From: Epilithonimonas arachidiradicis
GTDB lineage: Bacteria; Bacteroidota; Bacteroidia; Flavobacteriales; Weeksellaceae
Direction: 5' to 3'
DNA: 64,000 bases
NCBI RefSeq assembly: GCF_003610695.1
Contig: NZ_RAQH01000001.1
Location: forward strand, 1-64,000
In this document: positions 16,596 to 23,635 of the stretch, piece by piece
Layout: each line of letters opens with the position of its first letter
Position numbering within the stretch: position 1 is the first letter of the stretch
Program-made: the position numbers and the translations under genes
The notes under the pieces: model-generated
Database searches by the model: none
Told to the model about the DNA's origin: nothing
The model's input: only the letters and a program-made list of their open reading frames with translations

Positions 16596-16883
16596 TTACA
16601 TATTTTTCACCTCTTCCGGAACATGGTAAAACGTTGGATGACGGTAAACTTTATCTTCCGAAGGTTCGTAAAATGCCTCGGAATCGTCAGGGTTTGTGGC
16701 GTGGATATGTTTGGATTCTACAACCCAAATGCTGACACCTTCCATCCTTCTGGTGTAAACATCGCGCGCATTTTGGATTGCCATTTCCGCATCAGCTGCG
16801 TGAAGACTGCCCACGTGTTTGTGGTCGAGACCTTGTCTGCTCCTGATAAAAACCTCCCAAAGCGGCCATTCTGTATTTTGCAT
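16596..16883 (-). CDS. paaB: Phenylacetyl-CoA epoxidase subunit PaaB
   Basis: This 95-residue protein matches PaaB: the start NTEWPLWEVFIRSRQGLDHK and the region GSLHAADAEMAIQNARDVYT are highly characteristic. PaaB bridges PaaAC heterodimers in the epoxidase complex and has no catalytic residues. It lies between paaA and paaC in the usual order. The gap to paaA is filled by a palindromic repeat. Confidence 0.95.
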   Translation of the reverse strand: MQNTEWPLWEVFIRSRQGLDHKHVGSLHAADAEMAIQNARDVYTRRMEGVSIWVVESKHIHATNPDDSEAFYEPSEDKVYRHPTFYHVPEEVKNM

Positions 16884-16910
16884 AATTCCTAATTGTTGTT
16901 ATTAATTTTC

Positions 16911-17037
16911 ATCGCAAAGTCGCAAAATTTTTCTTTTTTTTGATTGTGTTATAAGTCGCAAATTTTAACTTTCGAATTAAACTTTTGCGACTTATAACAT
17001 TGTTTTGTTAAAACACTTGCATCTTTGCCTTACAAAA
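16911..17037. repeat. MITE-like palindromic element of family A (no gene)
   Basis: The inner arms TGTTATAAGTCGCAAA (16947-16962) and TTTGCGACTTATAACA (16984-16999) form a perfect 16-bp inverted repeat with a 21-base spacer. The outer arms ATCGCAAAGTCGCAAAAT (16911-16928) and GCATCTTTGCCTTA (17019-17032) are imperfect inverted copies. It is the cleanest gene-free version of the element and fills the paaA-paaB gap. Confidence 0.7.
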
Positions 17038-17039
17038 TA

Positions 17040-17999
17040 TTACACTGTTTTTCTGTTTTGTTCTTCTCTTGATTTTCTTTTCTCGTGATAAGCGGTTGCG
17101 GCTTCTTTTACCCAAGCGCCATCATCAAAGGCTTTTTTGCGGGTTTCGATTCTTTCTTTGTTACAAAGTCCATTACCTTTGACCACTTTCCAAAACTCGC
17201 CCCAATCGATTTCTCCGAATTCATAATGTCCGGTTTCTACATTGAACTTCAAATCTGGGTCTGGAATGGTCAAGCCTAAATATTCGGCCTGTGGAACGGA
17301 AACATCTACGAAACGCTGCCTCAACTCGTCATTGGTAAAACGTTTGATTCGCCATTTCATCGAGAGTTCTGTGTTTCCAGAGTCGGCGTCTTTTGGTCCG
17401 AACATCATCAAAGTCGGCCACCACCAACGATTGAATGCATCTTGAGCCATTGCTTTCTGCTCCGGCGAACCTTGAGCCAACTTCATCATCAGCTCGTAAC
17501 CTTGTCTCTGGTGGAAACTTTCTTCTTTACAAATTCTCACCATTGCTCTGGCATATGGACCATAAGAAGCACGACAAAGCGGAACTTGATTCAAAATTGC
17601 TGCGCCGTCAACTAACCAGCCGATTGCACCCATATCTGCCCAAGTCAAAGTCGGATAGTTGAAAATGCTGGAATATTTGGCTTTCCCGGAATGCAAATCG
17701 CTAATCGTTTCATCTCTTGTAACACCCAAAGTTTCGGCAGCACAATATAAATAAAGTCCGTGTCCGGCTTCGTCTTGGACTTTTGCCAACAAGATTTTTT
17801 TCCGGTTGAGTGTTGGTGCACGCGTAATCCAGTTGGCTTCTGGCAACATCCCTACAATCTCTGAATGCGCGTGCTGAGAAATCTGGCGAACCAAAGTTTT
17901 TCTGTACGCATCCGGCATCCAGTCTTTTGGTTCAATACGGATTTCGCTGTCTATTTTATTCTGAAAATGTTCTTCTAAATTGATTTCTGTTGTTTCCAT
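17040..17999 (-). CDS. paaA: Phenylacetyl-CoA epoxidase catalytic subunit PaaA
   Basis: This 319-residue diiron oxygenase subunit shows ExxH motifs EAGH (in [14 protein letters not shown]) and ESFH (in [13 protein letters not shown]), the paired ligand sets of a ferritin-like diiron centre. It inserts one oxygen atom into the aromatic ring of phenylacetyl-CoA, with electrons from PaaE. I start at the ATG of METTEI (17999). The longer frame would begin inside a repeat element (18028-18103), and its extra 15 residues look like noise. Confidence 0.95.
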   Translation of the reverse strand: METTEINLEEHFQNKIDSEIRIEPKDWMPDAYRKTLVRQISQHAHSEIVGMLPEANWITRAPTLNRKKILLAKVQDEAGHGLYLYCAAETLGVTRDETISDLHSGKAKYSSIFNYPTLTWADMGAIGWLVDGAAILNQVPLCRASYGPYARAMVRICKEESFHQRQGYELMMKLAQGSPEQKAMAQDAFNRWWWPTLMMFGPKDADSGNTELSMKWRIKRFTNDELRQRFVDVSVPQAEYLGLTIPDPDLKFNVETGHYEFGEIDWGEFWKVVKGNGLCNKERIETRKKAFDDGAWVKEAATAYHEKRKSREEQNRKTV

Positions 18000-18027
18000 A
18001 ATGCTCTGGTTTAATGGAATTTTATTT

Positions 18028-18103
18028 AAACGCAAAGTGCGCAAAGACTTTTTTTAACTACTAGCTGTTTTAAGTTCGCAAAGGTGTAAAACTTAGCTAA
18101 GAA
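18028..18103 (+). repeat. Half-copy of repeat family A
   Basis: AAACGCAAAGTGCGCAAAG, then TGTTTTAAGTTCGCAAAGG, then CTTAGCTAAGAA. It is nearly identical in order and spacing to the copies at 14985 and 19241, and lies between paaE and paaA. Confidence 0.7.
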
Positions 18104-18114
18104 ATACAAAATTG

Positions 18115-18149
18115 CATTTGACTGGCAACTGATAACTATTAACTGGCAA
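18115..18149. repeat. AACTATTAACTGGCAACT-type string (family C)
   Basis: A low-complexity run with repeated GGCAACT and AACTATTAACT units immediately 3' of the paaE stop. It resembles those after paaD and after the E1 gene. Confidence 0.45.
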
Positions 18150-19232
18150 CTATTTTATATCAAAATTCACAATCACTTCCTCCGATCTCGGATGCGCCTG
18201 GCAAGACAAGATAAATCCTGCCTCGATTTCGTCCGGTTCGAGAGAATAATTGATGTCCATTTCTACTTCGCCTTTCTCCAACTTACATTTACACGTAGCA
18301 CAAACACCGCCTTTGCAGGCGTAAGGTAAATCGGCTCCGTTTTGTAAAGCGGCATCCAAAATCGTTGGTCCGTGATACGCCAAATCCAGTTTCAGAGCGG
18401 TTGCATCCAATTTCACAGTGACTTTACTAAAATTATCATCGGATTTATTAACAGCCAGCTCGTGTTCTTTTTTCTTTTCCGCAGAAGCCGCACTGAAGAA
18501 TAATTCGAAATGAATTTTCTTAGCTTCAACGCCTGATTGGATTAAAGTATCTCTCACACTCAGAATCATTTCTTCTGGTCCGCAAAGGAAAACTTCATCG
18601 ATTTTTTCTGCCGGAATAATATTCTTGATAAAAGATTCTGCTTTTTCAGAATTGATTCTTCCGCTCAACAAATCTGCATCTGCAACTTCGCGGCTGAGAA
18701 TGTGATAAATACTCAATCGTTCCATAAAACGGTTTTTCAAAGCTTCAATTTCTTCCTTGAAAATAATCGTTCCTTTATTTTTGTTTCCGTAAATCAAAAT
18801 AAACTGACTTTGAGGCTCATTTCTCAAAACAGATTTGATAATCGAAATAATCGGTGTGATGCCACTTCCTGCGGCGAAAGCAACGTACGTTTTTTTGTTT
18901 TCGGGATTAAGTTCTGTATAGAATTTTCCCATTGGCGGCATTACTTCCAGAACGTCGCCTTCTTTCAGGTTTTCATTCATAAAAGAAGAGAACAAACCTT
19001 CGGGAACTTTTTTCACAGCAACTTTTAACTCGCCTTCGCACGGACTTGCACAAATCGAATAAGAGCGACGGAGCTCCTGCTCGCCATTCATTTGTCGGAA
19101 TGTCAAATATTGTCCTTGCGTGAATTTGAATTGTTCCATTAATTCAGCCGGAACATCAAAGCTCACGGAAACACAATCCGATGTTTCTTTCTTGACTTTT
19201 TTTACTTTTAAAGGATGAAAAACTACTGACAT
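18150..19232 (-). CDS. paaE: Phenylacetyl-CoA epoxidase reductase PaaE
   Basis: This 360-residue protein has an N-terminal ferredoxin-reductase module with the FAD motif RRSYSICASP (near 55) and NAD(P)-binding AAGSGITPIISII (near 118). A C-terminal plant-type [2Fe-2S] ferredoxin domain has CKGGVCATC and a distal LSCQ cysteine. It passes electrons from NADPH to the PaaA diiron site. Gene order puts it upstream of paaA, whereas in E. coli it is last of ABCDE. Repeat elements flank it on both sides. Confidence 0.95.
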   Translation of the reverse strand: MSVVFHPLKVKKVKKETSDCVSVSFDVPAELMEQFKFTQGQYLTFRQMNGEQELRRSYSICASPCEGELKVAVKKVPEGLFSSFMNENLKEGDVLEVMPPMGKFYTELNPENKKTYVAFAAGSGITPIISIIKSVLRNEPQSQFILIYGNKNKGTIIFKEEIEALKNRFMERLSIYHILSREVADADLLSGRINSEKAESFIKNIIPAEKIDEVFLCGPEEMILSVRDTLIQSGVEAKKIHFELFFSAASAEKKKEHELAVNKSDDNFSKVTVKLDATALKLDLAYHGPTILDAALQNGADLPYACKGGVCATCKCKLEKGEVEMDINYSLEPDEIEAGFILSCQAHPRSEEVIVNFDIK

Positions 19233-19240
19233 TTATTTTT

Positions 19241-19316
19241 AAACGCAAAGTGCGCAAAGTTTTTTGATTAACTATATGTTTTCAAGTCCGCAAAGCCGCT
19301 TACGCTTAGCTAAGAT
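19241..19316 (+). repeat. Half-copy of repeat family A
   Basis: AAACGCAAAGTGCGCAAAG, then TATGTTTTCAAGTCCGCAAAG, then CGCTTAGCTAAGA. It lies between the TetR gene and paaE. Confidence 0.7.
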
Positions 19317-19322
19317 TTGAAT

Positions 19323-19922
19323 TTAATTATTTAAACCATTCATTAGTAATGTTTTCAAATCATCTTCCAATTCCTGCGGAGTGATTTCGCGGCTTGGTTT
19401 GTACCATAATTCTATCCATCGGATTGAAGATAACATCGTGAAAAGCGCTACAGAAACATTCATTTTTTTGAATTCGCCACTTTCCATTCCTTGCTCTATG
19501 ATATTCGCAAAGCTTTTTTCGTAGGATTTTCTGATTTGCTTGTATTGATTTTTCTTCTCTTCTGAAAGATATTTCCAATCGTTATTCGCTACAGAAACAG
19601 ATGCTGAATCTTCAATAATCAACTGAACGTGAAGTCCGATAATTGCTCTCAACTTATCTTGAAAACTTTGATTCGTATTTTCAATTTCCTGCAACTGGGA
19701 AATGTATTGGTTTGCAATTTTGAAACAAATCAATTCCAGAATTTCATCTTTGGATTTGATGTGATTGTACATACTTGCAGCTTCCATTCCCACTTTTTCA
19801 GCCAAGTCGCGCATACTGGTTCCGCCGAAACCTTTCTCTTTGAAAAGCTTGGCTGCTTCGGATAAAATCAATTCTTTTTTATTGATTTTTATTTTTTTAT
19901 CTGTAATTAAATCTAATTCCAT
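19323..19922 (-). CDS. TetR/AcrR-family transcriptional regulator
   Basis: This 199-residue protein has an N-terminal TetR helix-turn-helix (ILSEAAKLFKEKGFGGTSMR, then DLAEKVGMEAASMYNHIKSK) at about residues 20-65. The helical ligand-binding domain is variable, as usual. It lies between the fused E1 dehydrogenase gene and paaE. By analogy with PaaR-type and other TetR repressors of acyl-CoA catabolism it probably represses the paa locus and is released by a CoA thioester such as phenylacetyl-CoA. A palindromic site matching a TetR operator lies over the promoter at 22213-22251. The ligand is inferred. Confidence 0.88.
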   Translation of the reverse strand: MELDLITDKKIKINKKELILSEAAKLFKEKGFGGTSMRDLAEKVGMEAASMYNHIKSKDEILELICFKIANQYISQLQEIENTNQSFQDKLRAIIGLHVQLIIEDSASVSVANNDWKYLSEEKKNQYKQIRKSYEKSFANIIEQGMESGEFKKMNVSVALFTMLSSIRWIELWYKPSREITPQELEDDLKTLLMNGLNN

Positions 19923-19941
19923 TTTATTAATCTTGTTTATT

Positions 19942-20026
19942 TAACACAAAGTCCACAAAGATTTTTTTTTTGATATTATTGAAAACATTTTAAGGTTCGC
20001 AAAGGCGCTGACACTCAACTAAGATT
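19942..20026 (+). repeat. Half-copy of repeat family A
   Basis: AACACAAAGTCCACAAAG, then CATTTTAAGGTTCGCAAAGG, then CTCAACTAAGATT. It lies between the E1 gene and the TetR gene. Its closest match in the window is the inverted copy at 45981-46054. Confidence 0.65.
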
Positions 20027-20036
20027 ATATTAAATA

Positions 20037-20070
20037 ATTAATCTATCAACTGTCAACCAAAAACTATCAA
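20037..20070. repeat. CTATCAACTGTCAACC-type string (family C)
   Basis: Tandem-like ATCAACT and GTCAACC units directly 3' of the E1 dehydrogenase stop. Confidence 0.45.
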
Positions 20071-22152
20071 CTAATATTTCAATAATTGTTCTATTTCTTT
20101 AATTAATTTTTCTGTGTTCGGCAGCATTTCTTTCTCCAATTCAGAATTGATAGGAATTGCAGGAAGATTCTTCGCTCCAACTACTTTTACCGGCGCATCC
20201 AGATATCTGAAACAATTCTCATTGATCCTCGCCGCCAAACTTTGTGCAAAGCTATTACTTACAGGTTCCTCTGTCAAAACGATGCAACGGTTATGTTTTT
20301 TCACACTTTCGAAAACACGGTTTTCATCCAAAGGTGCGAGCGTTCTTAAATCGATGATTTCGATTTGATTATCAAATTCTTTCACCGCGTTTGAAGCCCA
20401 GTAAACGCCCATTCCGTAAGTGATGATAGTCAAAGTTGGTTTATCTTTTCGATTATCACAAAGTAAAACTTCTCTCGCTTTTCCAAACGGAATAATGTAA
20501 TCTTCATCTGGTTCTATCGTTTTCGCAGCTTCGGTTCCTTCGATTTTTGACCAATACAATCCTTTATGTTCCAACATCACAACAGGATTTGGGTCATAGA
20601 AAGCCGCTTTCATCAAACCTTTCAAATCTGCACCTGTTGAAGGATAAGCGATTTTGATTCCTTTGATATTACACAAAACACTTTCCACCGAACTTGAATG
20701 GTAAGGTCCGCCACTTCCGTAAGCGCCAATAGGAACACGCAGAATCATCGAAACCGGCCATTTTCCATTAGACAAATAATAACTTCTGGAAACTTCGGTA
20801 AATAACTGATTCAAACCTGGCCAAATGTAATCTGCGAATTGAACTTCAACAATTGGTTTCAGTCCGACTGCGCTCATTCCAACTGTTGAACCGACAATAA
20901 ACGCTTCTTGGATTGGTGTATTGAAAACTCTTTTCTCTCCGAACTGTGCTGCCAAAGTAATCGCTTCACGGAAAACACCGCCTAATCTTAAACCTACATC
21001 TTGCCCATACAATAAAGCTTCCGGATGTTTCTGCATCAATTCTCTGATGGCGAATAACGCACAATCTACCATTACGGTTGGAATTTTTCCGCTTGGAGAA
21101 CGTTCTCCTTTTTCTTCGGTAATTGGTGTTGGCGCAAAATCGTGTTTGTAAGTATCTTCAGGCTTTGGGTCTTCCGCTAAAATAGCATTTTCAAAATCGA
21201 TTCGTACCAGTTCAGCAACTTCTTTTTCAATGGTTTCAATTTCAGAATCTTCTATACTAAATTCTGAAAGTTTATTTCTTAATTTGATTAAAGGGTCATT
21301 CTTTGCGCATTCTTCCAAATCATCGCGGTACCATTCTTTTCTTACACCAGAAGTGTGGTGATTGAGCAAAGGAACTTTTGCATGAATCAACATTGGTCGG
21401 CGTTCTTCACGAATGATCCTGATACATTCTTTTACGGTTTCATAAGATTTAATAAAATCGGTTCCGTCGATGGTTCTGGTTTCGATGCCATTGAAACCTC
21501 TCATATATTCTGTAATATCTTGCGCACGGATTTCTTTGGCGTTGGCAGAAATATCCCATTCGTTGTCCTGGACGAGGTAAAGAATCGGCAATTGTTTCAA
21601 GGCGGCCATTTGGAAAGCTTCGGAAACTTCGCCTTCTGTGCAACTTGCATCGCCTAGAGAGCAAACCGCAATTGGTTTGTCGTCAAAATTTTCGGCGATT
21701 CCGGTTTCTTCTTTATATTTCATTCCCATTGCAATTCCCGTTGTTGGAATCGCCTGCATTCCAGTTCCGGAACTCTGGTGAATCATTTTTGGAAAATCAT
21801 CCCGTCTTAAACTTGGGTGAGAATAATAAGTTCTTCCGCCGGAAAACGGGTCGCCTTTTTTTGCTAGTAGCTGAAGCATCAATTCGTAAGGCGTCAATCC
21901 AACGCCCAACAAAATTGAATCATCTCTATAATAAGGACTCACAAAATCCTGTGGTAACAATTGCATTCCCAAAGACAACTGAATCGCCTCGTGTCCGCGG
22001 GAAGTAGCGTGCACGTATTTTGAAGTGATCTTTTTCTCCTGTTCAAACAAATCGCTCATTGTTTTGGCCGTAAACATCAATCGATAAGCCGATTTTAGTA
22101 AATCAGTCAGGCTAATTTCTTTGTTTAAAAAATGTTTTTTGGTCATTTCCAT
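20071..22152 (-). CDS. Fused alpha/beta E1 component of a 2-oxoacid dehydrogenase
   Basis: The N-terminal half is an E1 alpha thiamine-diphosphate domain (SRGHEAIQLSLGMQL; SSGTGMQAIPTTGIAMG; GDASCTEGEVSEAFQMA). From about residue 370 an E1 beta domain follows (ALLYGQDVGLRLGGVFREA; PIGAYGSGGPYHSSSVES). Fused E1 proteins of this size occur in Bacteroidota and resemble branched-chain 2-oxoacid dehydrogenase E1; no E2 or E3 gene is nearby. I start at the ATG at 22152. The longest frame (22215) begins inside the -7 promoter box and cannot be translated from that promoter; an ATG at 22197 is possible. It heads the paa locus, so the TetR-controlled promoter probably serves it first. Confidence 0.85.
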   Translation of the reverse strand: MEMTKKHFLNKEISLTDLLKSAYRLMFTAKTMSDLFEQEKKITSKYVHATSRGHEAIQLSLGMQLLPQDFVSPYYRDDSILLGVGLTPYELMLQLLAKKGDPFSGGRTYYSHPSLRRDDFPKMIHQSSGTGMQAIPTTGIAMGMKYKEETGIAENFDDKPIAVCSLGDASCTEGEVSEAFQMAALKQLPILYLVQDNEWDISANAKEIRAQDITEYMRGFNGIETRTIDGTDFIKSYETVKECIRIIREERRPMLIHAKVPLLNHHTSGVRKEWYRDDLEECAKNDPLIKLRNKLSEFSIEDSEIETIEKEVAELVRIDFENAILAEDPKPEDTYKHDFAPTPITEEKGERSPSGKIPTVMVDCALFAIRELMQKHPEALLYGQDVGLRLGGVFREAITLAAQFGEKRVFNTPIQEAFIVGSTVGMSAVGLKPIVEVQFADYIWPGLNQLFTEVSRSYYLSNGKWPVSMILRVPIGAYGSGGPYHSSSVESVLCNIKGIKIAYPSTGADLKGLMKAAFYDPNPVVMLEHKGLYWSKIEGTEAAKTIEPDEDYIIPFGKAREVLLCDNRKDKPTLTIITYGMGVYWASNAVKEFDNQIEIIDLRTLAPLDENRVFESVKKHNRCIVLTEEPVSNSFAQSLAARINENCFRYLDAPVKVVGAKNLPAIPINSELEKEMLPNTEKLIKEIEQLLKY

Positions 22153-22212
22153 ATTTAAACATTTGACATTCAATTTATTATTCTCAGTTTTAATCATTGA
22201 ATGTGATTTATC

Positions 22213-22243
22213 CAAAAATACACTTTTTTATTAAACTAACAAA
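22213..22243 (-). promoter_or_regulatory. Promoter heading the E1-TetR-paa locus
   Basis: On the minus strand: TTTG (22243-22240), 19 bases, TATTTTTG (22220-22213), a perfect consensus match. The -33 box lies in the middle of the palindrome at 22234-22251, so a repressor bound there would block RNA polymerase. Confidence 0.75.
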
Positions 22244-22251
22244 TGTTAGTT
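22234..22251. promoter_or_regulatory. Candidate TetR operator
   Basis: AACTAAC-AAAT-GTTAGTT is a perfect 7+7 bp palindrome with a 4-base spacer, a size and symmetry typical of TetR-family operators. It covers the -33 box of the leftward promoter. The rightward gene at 22307 has a -7-like box TAAATTTG at 22276-22283, so the site could affect both directions. The partner is inferred to be the TetR protein encoded at 19323. Confidence 0.65.
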
Positions 22252-22306
22252 AGTTTTAGACTGTCATAAATTTGGTTAAATTTGCGCCAACAAAAAATAA
22301 TAGCCT

Positions 22307-23416
22307 ATGAAAATAAAATTAACAGCTTTGATGCTTGTGGGATTTTTGACGTTTTTAAAATCTCAGATTGTCAACATTCCTGACGCCAACTTTAAAGCTT
22401 ATTTGGTTGGCAATCCACAAATCAATACTAATAATGACAATCAGATTCAGGTTAGTGAAGCCATCGCTTTTACAGGAACGGTTTCTTGCAATGGAAGAAA
22501 CATTATCAGTTTAACTGGAATTGAAGCTTTTGTGAATATCACAAGTCTTTCTTTGACGCAAAATCAAGTTACGAATCTTGACATTTCGAAGAATACGTTA
22601 TTGACTTATTTGGACTGCAGTGTCAATCAACTAACGAGTTTGGACATTAGTAAGAATTTAGCCTTGAAAAATCTTTGGTGTTTCAATAATCAGATAACAA
22701 ATCTGGATGTTACGAAAAACACCAATCTGATACAATTAGCTACTTACAAAAATCCGTTAACAACGCTTAACGTAACACAAAATTACGCTTTGCAGATTTT
22801 AATTTGTTATGAAAACCAGCTTACTAATTTGGATGTAACTAAAAATTTAGCTTTGAAAGAATTGTATTGTTACAGAAATCAAATCATCAGTTTGGAATTG
22901 AACAATAATTTGCAATTAACTAAATTATCCTGCGACGAGAATAAACTTGAATTCTTAGATTTAAGCAAGAATTCTGCTTTAACGGATGTTTGGTGCGACC
23001 AAAATCTAATAAGAATATTGAATCTGAAAAATGGTCAAAATCCTAAAATCATTAATCTCGATGCTACTAATAATGGGAACGAGACCTGTATCATCGTAGA
23101 CAATGTTGCTAACGCCTATTCTTACAGTGGCTGGAAAAAGGATGTCACAGCAGGTTACGATTTGTATTGTACTTTAACTGTTAACGAAACTTCTAAAAAG
23201 GAAATATTAATGTTTCCAAATCCAGCAAAAGATATTCTCAACTTTTCAGAAGAAATTTCAAATATTAGAATTTCTGATCTTTCTGGAAAAGTCATCAAAC
23301 AAATTTCCAATTCTGAAAAATTAATTAATGCTTCAAAGCTCTCTAAAGGAACTTACATCATCACTGCAACTTCCAAATCTGGCGAATTGATTAATAAGAA
23401 ATTTATAAAAGAGTAA
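22307..23416 (+). CDS. Secreted leucine-rich-repeat protein with T9SS sorting domain
   Basis: This 369-residue protein has a signal peptide (LTALMLVGFLTFLKSQ), then about eight leucine-rich repeats of roughly 21 residues (pattern LTxLDISKNxALKxLWCxxNQ). A C-terminal type A sorting domain of about 75 residues (FPNPAKDILNFS, ISDLSGKVI, KGTYIITATSKSG, NKKFIKE) follows. The sorting domain directs export through the type IX secretion system and attachment to the surface. Repeats are highly regular, as in internalin-like adhesins of Bacteroidota. It diverges from the E1 gene and shares its regulatory region. Confidence 0.9.
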   Translation: MKIKLTALMLVGFLTFLKSQIVNIPDANFKAYLVGNPQINTNNDNQIQVSEAIAFTGTVSCNGRNIISLTGIEAFVNITSLSLTQNQVTNLDISKNTLLTYLDCSVNQLTSLDISKNLALKNLWCFNNQITNLDVTKNTNLIQLATYKNPLTTLNVTQNYALQILICYENQLTNLDVTKNLALKELYCYRNQIISLELNNNLQLTKLSCDENKLEFLDLSKNSALTDVWCDQNLIRILNLKNGQNPKIINLDATNNGNETCIIVDNVANAYSYSGWKKDVTAGYDLYCTLTVNETSKKEILMFPNPAKDILNFSEEISNIRISDLSGKVIKQISNSEKLINASKLSKGTYIITATSKSGELINKKFIKE

Positions 23417-23436
23417 ATTCTACTTATAAATATTAT

Positions 23437-23465
23437 ATCCTTTCAACAGTTGGAAGGATTTTTTG
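23437..23465 (+). terminator. Rho-independent terminator
   Basis: Stem ATCCTTTCAA / TTGGAAGGAT (23437-23446, 23450-23459) followed by TTTTTTG. It follows the LRR protein gene. Confidence 0.8.
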
Positions 23466-23481
23466 TTTAATATGATTAAAA

Positions 23482-23489
23482 TATCTTTG
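23482..23489 (+). promoter_or_regulatory. -7 box, probable promoter for the 23636 gene
   Basis: TATCTTTG matches TAnnTTTG; a TTTG lies 16 bases upstream at 23462-23465, a slightly short spacing. A second box, TAGTTTTG, is at 23518-23525. The leader that follows contains a nine-codon reading frame (23543-23572) and an inverted repeat GAAACGCCAA / TTGGCGTTCC (23545-23554, 23594-23603). Confidence 0.45.
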
Positions 23490-23635
23490 CCTTCACAAAA
23501 TAAAAATTTAAATTTTGTAGTTTTGAACATTAAACAAGATAAATGAAACGCCAACTTTCAAAACTTCTTTAATATTATTAATAAAAACAATTATTGGCGT
23601 TCCATCTGATCGTTAAAAAAGATAAATAAGAATAG

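Noticed and set aside
17999-18044. Longer N-terminus for PaaA
   Set aside because: The extra 15 codons lie partly in a repeat element and lack similarity to PaaA; the METTEI start is better.
22153-22215. Longer N-terminus for the E1 fusion protein
   Set aside because: The ATG at 22215 lies within the -7 box of a consensus promoter, so it would not be in that mRNA.
22540-23030. Periodic sequence in the 22307 gene resembling a DNA satellite
   Set aside because: It is coding sequence for leucine-rich repeats of about 21 residues, in frame throughout.
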